From: Siphonodentalium dalli
Lineage: Eukaryota > Mollusca > Scaphopoda > Gadilida > Siphonodentaliidae
Direction of reading: 5' to 3'
Length of the DNA stretch: 64,000 nucleotides
Assembly: GCA_032622095.1 (NCBI GenBank)
Contig: CP136063.1
Coordinates: 85,413,980 to 85,477,979 of the forward strand
Below, piece after piece: positions 10,740 to 22,165 of the stretch (the first letter of the stretch is position 1; every line of letters begins with the position of its first letter). Position numbers and translations under genes: made by a program. Under the pieces are notes generated by a model that saw only the letters and a list, made by a program, of their open reading frames with translations, was not told the DNA's origin and did no database searches.

Positions 10740-11150
10740 CGGGCACCCTAAATTAGTGCAGTGGGTTCTAACGAGCACTCAGACAGTACTTCAATTTGTA
10801 AAAATGTTTTGAAACGAGAGCTCTTTGGGGGCTATTCATACCACGAAATGCAGGGGTCAACCAATTTCCGGTATCCCACACAGAGGCAAAAATATAAGCC
10901 ATGGGGAATATCTTCTTTCCAAAACTGGTATTGGAGCAGCTTTTTTTAAAGGTCACCCACTTGTAATTAAAGCAGTTGTCCACCGTTCATTTGACCACCC
11001 AGGGCAGTGATTAGCGCAGTGGGTTCTCAGCAGCTCTCAGACTGCTCCAGCAGGAACCAGAGTATAGTGCCAGACATGGGGGATGTTTCTTCTCTCTAAA
11101 AATTGTATAGCTAGGAGCAGCTTTTTTAAAAGGCCATATACTTGTAATTA
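10740..11150 (+). repeat. tRNA-like SINE fragments (two copies)
   Basis: 'gattagcgcagtgggttctc' (11009) contains a good A-box (tagcgcagtgg) of a tRNA-type Pol III promoter, followed by 'gactgctccagcaggaacca'. A partial earlier copy begins at 10752 (tagtgcagtgggttctaa). Both end in 'gagcagctttttttaaaggt'-like tails. A clean B-box was not seen. SINE identity is inferred from the A-box and repetition. Confidence 0.5.
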
Positions 11151-11556
11151 CGCCTTTCTACATGTATATTGAATGGATTCTCCCATGTAATTATAAATGT
11201 ATATATTCGAGTGTTCTGCACAATATCTGGCCCGAATCATGACATGACAATTACTAGGTTTAATTGGAGTCTAGATCGAGCCATGAATCTTTACTCTGTG
11301 TATGCCCATATTTTGTTCTATTTCCAGAAGAAAAGGTAAGCTAGTTATATAATATAAATTCTCATGCAACTATAAAAAATATATATTGGAGGCGACTAAT
11401 TAAAGTCCTTCTTGTTAGTGCCTACTGGTGGTAGGGTGCGCGGAGAATGAGGATCCGCGCTATCTCTCTCTTTGTTTGCGAGCTGAGGTGCTGTGCTGAG
11501 GTTTAGTGTTCCAGATTTGTGCGTGTGCATTTAGTTCCCCTTTGTAAGTTGTCAAC

Positions 11557-11661
11557 ATGGATTACTATATGAGGGACACGTTGGGTGTGGGGAAGTTGAT
11601 GTCAACGGGTGTGACACTGGTGAGAGAAATGCTCGTGGCCATATTTAATGTGATTGAGTAA
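11557..11661 (+). other. Short ORF of unknown meaning
   Basis: 34 codons, MDYYMRDTLGVGKLMSTGVT then LVREMLVAIFNVIE, after a GC-richer stretch (11430-11550) unlike its surroundings. It could be the start of a gag-like gene in a decayed LTR element or chance. No neighbouring LTR or downstream frame was found. Confidence 0.2.
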
Positions 11662-11667
11662 TGAGGT

Positions 11668-12042
11668 AATAAATTCAAAAAGGCGAGGATGATCCTCCAG
11701 GGAGGTAATCTCAATCACTTGAATATCCTAAAAATGGTCTAGCGCTTTCGATACAAGTGTATCTTCGTCAGGACCAGGATGGTGTAGTCTTTCTTGCGCT
11801 ATATTAGATCATGCATGTATATTTCTATTCTGACTATGCCTGTTGAGATAATATTCCACCAGTTTAATACCCGGGAAATTTTTGAAGATATAACTTTTTT
11901 AACATAAAACAAATATTGTAGGTATTATATTTCTCCATTGATACCTGTTCCTTAACTCTTTCAGTGCCACGCTTATTTTGTAGGATATTCAAGTGATTGA
12001 GATTACCTCCCTGGAGGATCATCCTCGCCTTTTTGAATTTAT
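11668..12042. mobile_element. Inverted-repeat element with ~60-bp ends
   Basis: Left 'aattcaaaaaggcgaggatg' 'atcctccagggaggtaatct' and right its exact complement ending 'cctttttgaatt'. The inside includes 'gcgctttcgatacaagtgta' 'tcttcgtcaggacca'. It resembles a non-autonomous DNA transposon; the superfamily is unclear. Confidence 0.68.
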
Positions 12043-12045
12043 AAA

Positions 12046-12250
12046 ATATATATATTGGAATGGTCTATTATTCATCTGGAGGAGTTTTCAGGAAAAATAA
12101 GCAGAGTACAGATAATACTAATACCGAAGGATTCCTATTTATTGTGAGGCAATGTTCAGATAAATGATGGTCGTTTGTTGAACTTATTATCTGAACATTT
12201 CCTATAAAGGGAACTCGTCATATAATATTTAGAAAAGAAATAAAGTGTTA
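12046..12250. mobile_element. Family R fragment, rearranged
   Basis: 'ttggaatggtctattattca', 'gatggtcgtttgttgaactt' and 'aaagggaactcgtcatataa' match R blocks in the reverse order. The ends are lost. Confidence 0.55.
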
Positions 12251-12370
12251 AAGCAGTTGTCCACCGTTCATTTGACCACCCAGGGGCAGTAGTCACTGTA
12301 GTCACCAGTACGCAGACTGCTTCAGCAGGGACTAGAGTAGTGCGAGATATGTGGGGGCACAACAGCCAGA
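12245..12370 (+). repeat. Third copy of the SINE-like sequence
   Basis: 'taaagcagttgtccaccgtt' 'catttgaccacccag' and 'gcagactgcttcagcaggga' match 10970-11060. The A-box is lost. Confidence 0.5.
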
Positions 12371-12487
12371 ATGGGGCACTTTTTTCAGTCAGAACTATTG
12401 GCATATTAAAATGTAATAAGGCAAAATGTTGATAGCCATACAAATTTTAACACTTTAAAAAACTTTTTAGGACTGAGCCTACATTAA

Positions 12488-12616
12488 CCATTTCAGTGCC
12501 AAGTCCGATTTTTAGAGCTCTTTCCATCAATGTATCACATTATTATAATCAATAAATTTGAAAAATGATCAAGGAAATATGGGTTGATACAAAAATCGGA
12601 CTTGGCACTGAAAGGG
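12488..12616. mobile_element. P-type MITE, short form (129 bp)
   Basis: TTAA-flanked; ends ccatttcagtgccaagtccg and its complement ending 'ggcactgaaaggg'. It has no B hairpin, so it shows what the outer element looks like without one. Confidence 0.84.
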
Positions 12617-12723
12617 TTAAAGCTAGCAGAATATGAAATGCTGTTCTACCTGATATATGGGGTAATGTTTACCATTATACAGAGAATAAAAGGGAATTTT
12701 GTGCCCCTCCCCCCTTGATGGAG

Positions 12724-13080
12724 GGAAGTCGGTAGCCGAGAGGTAGCATAGTGGTGTCTTGTGCTGGTGGACCGGGGATCGCAACCTGGTCACGACGGTA
12801 TTCTGATAAAAATCAGACCTCTGTCAGATACCAAGCTGAAAAGTCTCATACGAGATCACTGAATAAAGATCCGAATGCAAAATGCAAACCCCCCCCATTA
12901 CAACCCTTGTCCAGGTATGTTGTCATGGGTGAAGTACGCTGTCCGATTGGGTGCGGACATAAAATGGCTGACCCGTGTACTAGTCTCGGTGTGCACATTA
13001 AAGAACGCTACTGAGTCACCACAGGGTTATAAAGTTACTCAGCCGTGGTACTTGTAGCACCTGGACCATTGTGTCTATAA
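12724..13080 (+). repeat. Putative second SINE family with tRNA-like head
   Basis: 'ggtagccgagaggtagcata' 'gtgg' and 'ggggatcgcaacctgg' sit at A-box/B-box spacing. The body ends 'gtgcacattaaagaacgcta' 'c', a kind of 3' motif seen in many SINEs of aquatic animals. Short ORFs over it are not coding. Confidence 0.5.
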
Positions 13081-13150
13081 TCGGAAGGTTCCTGAACTGC
13101 AATATCTACAGAGGGCAGGAGGGGCTGTTGCTCCCCTCTGCCCACCCAGA

Positions 13151-13277
13151 GTTCATCAGAAAGCTCTCACAGATCTTTCCGATGAATGGCAACAAGCCAT
13201 ATATTTCCGACTAAATCCTGAAAAGTTACCCATAATTCTGCTGTGGTTAAGGTGTCGATCATTTAGGGCATTACATG
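13151..13277. mobile_element. Family A MITE, right half
   Basis: Contains the loop and right arm through 'gatcatttagggcattac'. The left arm is missing. Confidence 0.75.
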
Positions 13278-13834
13278 TACATGTATATTCAGCTCTATTT
13301 CTACCAGAAAGGTACATTATTGATTTTAAGTTGCATGAGGGAGGAATCAGGATTTTATATCTCTGAATCAAATAGTAATCAATTTTGGAAACTGTATATA
13401 TTGATGACAGGCTATAGCCACAATAGTACCCGAGTATTCTACTCGATGAATTACCCCTCACATGTACAATTAGGGTCTGTAATCTATAGAAGGAGAAATA
13501 ATCATAGTATATTACATTAGATTGAGCAACAGACACCTTTTCCTCGACGATATAGCTCTGGGCCTTACGGTTGAGGAAGACTTTGATTACAGCGTAGAGA
13601 GTTCCGCTCAGATATTGATAGTTCACTGCTGGGCAAAACCTTTCTGCTTCCCAGGACTTCGCAGTGTTCTTGGAAATCAGATTTCTTGTCAGCACCGTAA
13701 TTGGTTTTTACAATTCTATTCCACTTTATTCTTATAAGGGGATGTTTGGATATTTTGACAAGGACAGAGTATACTACTCCTCCTGTTACTGTAAGTTATC
13801 TTTTCTTATATTCTTCTACAATTTCTTGAATTAA

Positions 13835-14271
13835 AGGTACTCAATCCAATTTGATGGTCCCCATATCATCAGATTCCAACAACAACATTTTTTGAAATGG
13901 CGCTTCAGTTATCAGAATCGATTAATTGCCCAAAAATAATTCTAACCACAGTCAACTATAGTATAAAAATGCCCCAAAGGTTTTATTTATTAACATTTTG
14001 TTCAACAAAATTTGGCCAGATTGTCAAATATCTAACACACAAAGCCACTTTATTTTAGAGGTATTCATGCACAATTTGATCCCAGACTGTCGGCTTGACG
14101 AATATTTGCCATGCAGGCTGCCAAAAATTATATATCTCGTGAAATGACAAATTAAAAAAATTAATATCTGATCACTCTGCATGGGTGGGTTCCTCGAATC
14201 GAATCAAATATTTTTTACACCCGAAGCCAAATAAATAGTAATTTGGGAGCGTTAATTCAGATTATGTATCT
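13835..14271. mobile_element. Family Q TTAA element (~437 bp)
   Basis: TTAA on both sides; ends aggtactcaatcc and its diverged complement 'gattatgtatct'. Reverse-complement relative of 46153-46597. Non-coding, and mostly unique between the ends. Confidence 0.75.
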
Positions 14272-14275
14272 TTAA

Positions 14276-15115
14276 TCTCAGAAAAAGTTAATTCAAAAGA
14301 ATCTCTTGATACTTGGTGTGTGGCTCAACTTTCAGAACATGCAGATCATTGTCAAGTTTGAGTAAAATTTTGCCAGAATTTGAATTGTTTGTTCTTAAAA
14401 AAAAGCAACGTCCCAAAAAGCCACCTCGATTTGGGGGGGACATGGGATCTGTGACATTTTATGCAATATGTATTTTTATGTTCGGTGTGACCTGGACTGA
14501 TGGATACCTGGGTATTAAGTTATTTTACAACAAGAAACAATCAATACTGACCGTCAAAAAATGGTTGATAAATAGGGAGTTTTTTAACTGCGGAAAAAAA
14601 AAGCTTTTGGGCAGGGTCCACGCTGGACCAAAATTTACTTTTGCCAAATAATTTGCCAAATGAAAATAAATTTTGCCAAATTCTTTTATAATATGCCAAA
14701 ATCTATCACTGATAGTATAATTTTCTGCAAAATTGAGTCTTATTTTGTGGTTTAACATACAACAATAAACAAATCACCGAATAATAAAATTGAAGAAGGG
14801 TTTCTTCATGAGAAGGGCACATTACAAGAGGATTACCTATGTAAACACCACCACGACATTAAATGCTTAATAAAGGTGTTAATTTTTCCTTGACCTTATA
14901 AAACACCACTAATATAATTATATTGTCAGAGTTTCCTGAAATGAATGGTATTGATTGACCAATATTTTTCAACTTTAGTGAGGAATTAAAAAGTGACTTG
15001 CCAAAACTTTTGCTAAATGAAAATATTTTTTGCCAAATGTGAATTATTTTTGCCATTGGCAAATTTGGCAAGTGGCAGCGTGAACCTTGCTTTTGGATCC
15101 TCTTGACCACCCACC
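14276..15115. other. AT-rich stretch, no gene recognised
   Basis: Contains repeated 'tttgccaaat' variants (14640-14700 and 14995-15075), so a decayed local repeat is likely. ORFs up to 112 codons appear to be chance. 15526-16075 and 16918-17640 likewise hold nothing I can name. Confidence 0.5.
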
Positions 15116-15119
15116 CACC

Positions 15120-15525
15120 TCCTCATCCATCCTTGGAAAACAAAAATTTCATTCCCCCCCGCCTGTCAGCTAAATCTTTTCCTGCGCATACCTTTACAGT
15201 AATGCCCTAAATAATCGACTCCTTAACCACAGCAAATATGGCTTGTTGCCATTCATCGGAAAGCTCTCAGTTACAGGTCGCCGCACATATATAAGAGAAT
15301 GTACTGGCTTACAAGATCACTCCTCATCCTTGCTTGGAAAACAAAAATTTCATTTCCCCCCTCCCTTGCCTGTCAGCTAAATCTTTTCCTGGGCATACCT
15401 TTACAGTAATGCCATAAATAATCGACTCCTTAACCACAGCAAATATGGCTTGTTGCTATTCATCGGAAAGCTGTCAGTTACAGGTCGCCTCACATATATA
15501 AGAGAATGTACTGGCTAACAAGATC
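15120..15525. repeat. Tandem pair of ~205-bp chimeric units (spacer + half A + half B)
   Basis: Two consecutive copies of: 'aaacaaaaatttcat' C-rich spacer, 'acctttacagtaatgccct', A left arm to 'gctctcagttacaggtcgcc', then half of a B hairpin 'acatatataagagaatg' (about 15120-15308 and 15318-15525). In each unit A and B halves are fused at the same base. The fusion therefore predates the duplication. Confidence 0.75.
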
Positions 15526-16078
15526 AAGGTAAATATTGTCGACTCGCATATATAAGAGAATGCATCAGCACAGGGTTTTCTGAAAAATTCAGGACGCTCC
15601 AGTCATCAAATGGTTAACAAGTTATCAATAAAGCTTAAAGGCACGGATGGCCTCTGTAACATTTTTGGCATTTGGTTACATAACAAAGCTCACAAACCTG
15701 ACAATAACTTACTATTCACATGATATTTATGATGGGTATAGGAACAAAATATGTCTTTTTTAATATTCTTTCCATTTATGGCAGTTTTAATGGAAGTGAT
15801 TATTTTAACAGCAATATCCACCGTGAAGGCCATCCATGCCTTTAAATTTCAACCAGAACTGCCGTATATCCAGAAAGAAATTAAATTGTCTTTGACACCA
15901 CTGCATTCTTTGCACAATCACATGTCACTGATTATGTTATATTCGTGGGTCTTTTAAATAGATATGAATGACAATCAAGTACAATGGCTTCAAAGTGTTT
16001 GAGTTAGCAGCTTGCATGTACATTATGTTTTTTCCTGTATGCTAGACCCTTAATTTGGTCTTCTGACACTCCAGAAGT

Positions 16079-16431
16079 CTGAGTTTAGTGCGTCTGTCAT
16101 TTGCAGAATGAGGTCCCCAGAGGGTGAATTCAGTGATGCTATCCTGCACAGTGTCTAGCATCACTAAATTCACCCTCTGGGAACCTCACTCTGCATGGCC
16201 TCATCTGTTATGGGAGACATAGACTGAGATGGAAGTTCCCAAATGGTGAATATTGTGATGTACACCCATTGGGAACCTCGATTATGCAATGTGTCGGCTG
16301 CCAATTTGGGGATTTAGAGAAACTAAACTAAAAAAGAAATAGAAACTATGTGAAGAAGTTTCAATGCGGGATAGCGTAACTAAATTCACCCTCTGGGGAC
16401 TTCATTCTGCAAATGACAAGCACCTTATTCT
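16079..16431. mobile_element. Family E MITE
   Basis: Left end 'ctgagtttagtgcgtctgtc', hairpin 1 at 16105-16194, middle hairpin, and a shortened second hairpin ending 'gcaaatgacaagcacc'. Confidence 0.78.
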
Positions 16432-16555
16432 CGCGCCTGCTTCTGACACTGTATCAATATCTTTCAGTCAAACGAAAATACAACTCAAATGTTTTAGTGA
16501 AGGATGTTTCTGTTATCGATATAAAAAATCTTAATATACTACTATTATGTGGGAG

Positions 16556-16597
16556 CAAACCTGAGTTTAGTGTGTCTGTCATTTGCAGAATGAGGGT

Positions 16598-16635
<38 letters not shown>

Positions 16636-16917
16636 AGAGGATGAATTTAGTGACGCTATCCCGCAATTTAGGGAGCATAACTAAATTCACCCTCTGGGAA
16701 CCTCATTCTACATGGCCTAATCTGCTATGTGAGACATAGATTCAGATTTAAGTTCCCAAATGGTGAATATTGTTATGTACACCCATTGGGAACCTTGATT
16801 ATGCAATGTGCTGTCTGCCAATTTGGGGATATAGAGAAACTAAATTAAAAAAGAAATAGAATCTATGTGAAGAAGTTTCTATAGAAATCTGGTAATAAAG
16901 AAACTTTCCAGAGAAGA
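16556..16917. mobile_element. Family E MITE with 37-nt poly-C in a stem, right end missing
   Basis: The left end and hairpin 1 are present. Where other copies read 'aggtccccagagg', this one has an uninterrupted run of C from 16599 to 16635. The middle section continues to 'tttccagagaagatgag', but hairpin 2 and the right end are absent. Confidence 0.78.
16599..16635 (+). repeat. Poly-C tract, 37 nt
   Basis: Uninterrupted C run inside an E element stem; the other strand is a 37-nt G run. Shorter G/C runs: 43576-43585 (G), 43840-43851 (C), 49143-49156 (G). Confidence 0.95.
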
Positions 16918-17939
16918 TGAGCTGAATCATAAGTAAAAATTCAAAGGCAGTGTTTCTCGACCCTTACAGGTTGGCAGAACACATGATCAAAACGGACAAA
17001 TTGCGGGTGTAAGATGGATAACTCTAAAATCAAGTGGTTATTATTGTTTTAACACAAATGGACTTTGGACTTGAAAACACCACTCAAACGTATCTGTTTC
17101 AAGTATAAATGTTGGAAGCAAGAAATAAAATAGATTGATTCAGTCATGCAGAATCTGAGGAAAGTTTATACATTTGCGCAGTTTCTATGATATATATAGA
17201 GAATCTATATGAACCCAGACAATTTGGCATTCATTGAGTATAGTTAGATGATACTCGCTCTGTCAGATTCTTACAAGAATGAAGCTTCATTAATATTCAT
17301 GCTTCCAAATAAAGTAATGTCTATTAACTTGGTGTCAGACTTTGGATACATGTGTTTATATAGATAGTCTGTGTCTAAAAACAAATATTCCATCTTAAAA
17401 GGTATATGTCAGCTATTTCGATCGAAGGATATATTTATAAATTGAACGAAAAACATCAGACTTAGCTTCAGTCCGACATGTAATCATTTCCGCTTGAGCT
17501 ATTTGTGTTAATGTTCTATGTGTTGAGATACACAACTGGAATTTTCGAGTAGAGGAATTCAGCACCCCTATTCAGCGTACACAATCACCTTATTAATTAA
17601 ATATTGCATTTTTGTCCAGAATGGCCTGTTATCGAACTTTGTGAATATCACTTTAATTTGCTCTTAAACCGAGTAATATCATTTTACAAAACATCACAAA
17701 TCCGAGTAATATGGTTTCACGACATGCCGTAACTGTCTCACAGCTAAATACATTCAGCATGTCGCTCGTCGAAATCTGACATTTCAACTTCAAATTAAGG
17801 GACAAATTCAGACGAAGTGACCTCCAATTGTGCAAAATAATGTGATGACAAAGAATTTTGTGACGTCACTCATCTGAAAGAGTTGTCGATATATATACAC
17901 TAGTTACTAAAGAGGCTTTCTAATATATTAAATAGGATT

Positions 17940-18035
17940 GGCCTGATATCAGCCCTTGGTAACCTCATATCAGCCTTCGACCTTCTGTCTCAAGCTGATA
18001 TTAGGATACCGAGGGCTGATATTGTAATGCCCTAA
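17940..18035. repeat. GATATCAGCCC hairpin (family G)
   Basis: 'cctgatatcagcccttggta' pairs with 'ataccgagggctgatatt'; the loop contains 'cgaccttctgtctcaagctg'. Related hairpins at 18538-18636 and 21866-21948. This copy has an A MITE at its right edge. Confidence 0.72.
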
Positions 18036-18224
18036 GTAATCGACTCCATAACCACAGCAGAATTATGGGTAACTTTTCAGGATTTAGTCGGAAATATGGC
18101 TTGTTGCCGTTCATTTCGGGGAGAGTTTTCCGATGAATGGCAACAAGCCATATTTCCGACTAAATCCTGAAAAGTTACCCATAATTCTGCTGTGGTTATG
18201 GAGTCGATTACTTAGGACATTATT
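18027..18224. mobile_element. Family A MITE in a GATATCAGCCC hairpin
   Basis: Subtype 'gtaatgccctaagtaatcga' with a long hairpin. It sits directly at the edge of a 'gagggctgatatt' repeat. The paralogue at 21346 has the same neighbours, so the insertion is older than the 3.4 kb duplication. Confidence 0.82.
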
Positions 18225-18535
18225 GAATTGGGCCTAATATCAAACAAACCAAGTTATATCCTCTAATTATTAATTTATTAATTAGATATGACATTTTTGT
18301 CCAGATAGCATGTTATCGAACTAGGCTATTAAATATTGCCCTTAAACTGAGTAATAACTTTTTGCGACATCTCCAATACGAGTAATATCGATTTACGACA
18401 TGCCGAAAATATACTTCACTGCTGTAAAATAATGTGTAGGTATCCATTTTTGCAATGTCACTCATGTGAAAGAGTGAGTTATCAGTTACAAAGAGGCGAT
18501 CTAATTAATAAATTGGATATTACTTCGATATTATA

Positions 18536-18638
18536 GACCTGATATCAGCCCTCGGTAACCTGACATCAGCCTCCGACCTTCTGTCTCATGCTGATATTAG
18601 GTTACCGCGGGCTGATATCAGGCTTAATATGAAACAAA
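18536..18638. repeat. GATATCAGCCC hairpin (family G), second copy
   Basis: 'acctgatatcagccctcggt' pairs with 'ttaccgcgggctgatatcag'. Duplicate at 21866-21950 in copy 2 of the 3.4 kb block. Confidence 0.75.
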
Positions 18639-18874
18639 CCAAGTAATATTCTCGATCACATGACTAGGTGTCCAGGACAGATACTTCCTGTTTCATGAGA
18701 AGAAAAAATATGTGAACCATCATTTTGTTGCTTTTAGACCAAACGTTGAATATTTTCCAACTTTCAATCTTTATTTTTTTTGGGCTGCAATGGCCATATG
18801 GGGTGTCATGTTGGAAATTTCATAGTTGCAGCTGGAATTTCCAAACTGAGGGTGTGGAGATGGAATTTCCTATA

Positions 18875-19073
18875 CAGTAATGCCCTAAATAATCGACTCC
18901 TTAGCCACAGCAGAATTATGGGTAACTTTTCTGGATTTAGTTTGAAATATGGCTTGTTGCCATATATAGAGAGCATTCCGCTGAATGGCAACAAGCCATA
19001 TTTCTAATTAAATCCTGAAAAGTTACCCATAATTCTGCTGTGGCTAAGGAGTTGATTATTTAGGGCATTACAT
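18875..19073. mobile_element. Family A MITE
   Basis: TA-flanked on the left, right end 'gggcattacatgta'. The loop is altered to 'catatatagagagcattccg'. A paralogue lies at 22358 in the duplicated block. Confidence 0.82.
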
Positions 19074-19158
19074 GTACTTGCATAGTATTTTGAGTCTGGT
19101 TCAAGCAAAGGTGGACACAGTTGGAAATTCTAAGTTGGACATCCATCCTCCAACAAAA

Positions 19159-19627
19159 CAAGCCTGAGTTTAGTGTGCCTGTCATTTGCAGAATGAGGTC
19201 CCCAGAGGGTGAATATAGTGACGCTATCCTGCACAGTGGGCTAGCATCACTAAATTCACCCTCTGGGGACCTCATTCTGCATGGCCTCATCAGCTATGTA
19301 TGGGAGACATAGATTCAGATTGAATTTCCCAAATGGTGAATATTGTGATGTTCGTGTACCCATTGGGAACCTTGAATATGCAATTTGTCAACTGCCAATT
19401 TGGAGATATAGAGAAACTGTCAGAACTAAAAAAGAAATAGAATCTATGTGAAGAAGTTTCTATAGAAATTTGCTAATAAAGAAACTTTCCAGAGAAGTTG
19501 AGGCCTAAGAAGAATGAGGTTCCCAGAGCTGATTTAATGATGCTAGCCTGCTATGTGGGATAGGGTCACTAAATTCACCCTCTGGGGATTCATTCTGCAA
19601 ATGACAGGCACACTAAACTCAGGCCTG
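19159..19627. mobile_element. Family E MITE (copy 1 of duplicated pair)
   Basis: Complete, from caagcctgagtttagtgtgc to caggcctg. Its flanks caacaaaa / gaacaaag resemble an 8-bp duplication. The paralogue at 22638 has the same flanks. Confidence 0.82.
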
Positions 19628-19894
19628 GAACAAAGACCTATTCACATCCCTGCCTGTCATACTCAAATTTTATTACACGCTTGTTCCTAGAAGTACAGTG
19701 TTATTGCCGTTCCATATTTAAAAATCCGTATGGAACATACGTTCCATACGCATCTCGTTGACGTAAAATGAAGTACATGACGTTCGCCTCAACCAGGAAG
19801 CTGGAACTATTTAAATAAAAGAATCATCACAAATGACAAACACGCCCTGTATGAGCCTGAATAATAAACCTTCTAATCCGGTATTTTAATGCAT

Positions 19895-20084
19895 GGATTC
19901 TAGGATGCGAAGCGTGTAATAAACACAGAACGACACGATGTGTAAATGGGTTTGTCGATACGGCACTCATGCTATCGCGGAAGGATAGAACTCGAGGCGC
20001 AAGCGCCTCTCGTTCTATCCTTCCGCGACAGCACTCGTGCCGTATCGACAAACCATTTACACGTCGTGTCGTTCTGTGTATATA
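19895..20084. repeat. Long palindrome related to the one nested at 20811
   Basis: Left arm 'acacagaacgacacgatgtg' to 'ggaaggatagaac'; right arm is the complement ending 'gtcgttctgtgt'. The loop 'gaggcgcaagcgcctc' is palindromic too. This palindrome is absent from duplication copy 2. Confidence 0.75.
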
Positions 20085-20752
20085 TTCACTATAGCATCTT
20101 GGAGCATATTACAAGAAGTCTTATTCTTCAAAAAATTCCCCACCACCCTTTTAAAAATGTATTTTTTTGGAACCCATTGCGCAAATCCAGGCAAATCCAG
20201 GCAGATATCGTGTAGGGCATAAAATTTCCAACTGTTTGACCTAAGTCGGCAGACTCTTTCTGCCACTCCCTGTATTCATGCTCTGGTGACAGGTATATAT
20301 ATATATATGTGTATCAGACAATTCTGAAATTGGCATTGTACAGATTTTATTCAAAATAGGTCAAACGTCCACAAATATTTTTACTTTTGTAAAACTTATT
20401 TTGGCATGTAAATTGAATAAGCCTTCATTACGTCTACCAGATAGAGAGAATTCACTTCTCTCAATTTAAAACCTTTAGGCCGTGGTCCCTGACAAATAAT
20501 CCTCTTCAATAACCAAAATTAATTATATGTTAGAATTTATGTCAATAATTGAATGTATTCAAAATGTTTAACCCCTTTAAATCAAAACTAACATATCCCT
20601 TTAATAACCAACAATAACTTATATACTAGAATTATCATCTGTACTTTGTTAACGATTTTTACATTAAATGTTTCCAATATCTAACAATAACAGAACTGCC
20701 AAAAATGAGATTTTTGCCAAAAATGAGATTTTTGCGAGATTAAACCATTTAA

Positions 20753-20992
20753 CCCTTTGAGTGCCACGGGCCGATCACATCGGCCCTAATTTACGTTCTG
20801 GATTCTAGGATGCGAAGCGTGTAATAAACACAGAACGACACGATGTGTAAATGGGTTTCCGCGATAGCACGAGTGCCGTATCGACAAACCCATTTACACA
20901 TCGTGTCGTTCTGTGTTTATTACACGCTTCGCATCCTACAATCCAGAACGTAAATTTAGGGCCGATGTGATCGGCCCGTGGCATTCAAAGGG
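20753..20992. mobile_element. P-type palindrome with nested palindrome
   Basis: Outer arms ccctttgagtgccacgggcc ... ggcattcaaaggg. The centre (20811-20943) is a second palindrome, 'gattctaggatgcgaagcgt' and its complement. The duplicate of this site at 24410 lacks the inner palindrome. Confidence 0.78.
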
Positions 20993-21345
20993 TTTAAAAA
21001 CAAACAAAAAATAAAAAAAGATTTTTTTTTTTGGTTGAATTTTTTTTTGGGTATATCACTTTAATTTGCTCTTAAACCGAGTAATATCATTTTACAAAAC
21101 ATCACAAATCCGAGTAATATGGTTTCACGATATGCCATAACTGTCTCACTGCTAAATACATTCAGCACGTCGCTCGTCGAAATCTGACATTTCAACTTGT
21201 GCAAAATAATGTGTAGAGAAAGAATTTTGTGACGTCACTCATTTGAAAGAGTTGCCGATATATATACACTAGTTACTTAAGAGGCTTTCTAATATATTAA
21301 ATAGGATATTACTTGGTTGATATTAGGATACCGAGGGCTGATATT

Positions 21346-21555
21346 GTAATGCCCTAAGTAATCGACTCCATAACCACAGCAGAATTATGGGTAACTTTTC
21401 AGGATTTAGTGGGAAATATGGCTTGTTGCCATTCATCGGTAAGCACTCGGGGAGAGCTTTCCGATGAATGGCAACAAGCCATATTTCCGACTAAATCCTG
21501 AAAAGTTACCCATAATTCTGCTGTGGTTATGGAGTCGATTACTTAGGGCATTACT
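21346..21555. mobile_element. Family A MITE (duplicate of the 18027 copy)
   Basis: Same flanks as the 18027 copy, with complete arms and loop 'aagcactcggggagagcttt'. Confidence 0.83.
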
Positions 21556-22011
21556 GTATAAAATTGGGCCTAATATCAAACAAACCAAGTTATATCCTCT
21601 AATTATTAATTAGATATGACATTTTTGTCCAGAATAGCATCTTATTGAACTAGGCTAATATCGCCCTTAAACCGAGTAATAATTAACGGTTTGCGACATC
21701 TCCAATACGAGTAATATCGATTTACGACATGCTGAAAATATACTTCACTGCTGTAAAATAATTGTAGGTATCCATTTTTGCAGTGTCACTCATGTGAAAG
21801 AGTGAGTTATCAGTTACAAAAAGGCGATCTAATTAATAAATTGGATATTACTTTGATATTATAGACCTGATATCAGCCCTCGGTAACCTGACATCTGCCT
21901 CCGACCTTCTGTCTCATGCTGATATTAGGTTACCGCGGGCTGATATCAGGCTTAATATGAAACAAACCAAGTAATATTCTCTATCACATGACTAGGTGTC
22001 CAAGTCAGATA

Positions 22012-22165
22012 CAGTAATGCTCTAATTAATCGACTTCTTAACAACAGCAGAATTATGGGTAACTTTTCAGGATTTAGTTTGGTAATATGTCTTGTTGCCA
22101 TTCATCGGAAAGCTCTCGCCATAATTCTGCTGTGGTTAAGAGGTCGATTAATTAGAGCATTACTG
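22012..22165. mobile_element. Family A MITE, private to duplication copy 2
   Basis: TA-flanked (cagata / tacttcccgtttc). The paralogous site in copy 1 at about 18681 reads cagatacttcctgtttcatg with no element. This is a second natural empty site and shows insertion after the 3.4 kb duplication. Subtype 'taattaatcgacttct'. Confidence 0.88.

Larger units (their letters stand above)
17645..21054. repeat. Tandem segmental duplication, copy 1 (~3.4 kb)
   Basis: Sequence from 'atatcactttaatttgctct' onward recurs from 21053 in the same order: GAGTAATAT-rich spacer, GATATCAGCCC hairpins, A MITEs, E element, 'tattcttcaaaaaattcccc' spacer and P element. Copy 1 has private insertions: a palindromic element near 19.69-20.09 kb and a nested palindrome at 20811-20943. 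The copies differ by substitutions and small indels, so the duplication is not very recent. Confidence 0.85.

Noticed and set aside
11557-11661. Start of an LTR-retrotransposon gag
   Set aside because: Only 34 codons, no LTR or primer-binding site confirmed and no continuation. Kept only as a low-confidence note.
12724-12800. Functional tRNA gene
   Set aside because: A-box and B-box-like words exist, but the cloverleaf does not fold well and a SINE-like tail follows.
13156-13695. 179-codon ORF on the minus strand
   Set aside because: Its C-terminal third is a translation of a family A MITE, and the rest shows no protein resemblance.
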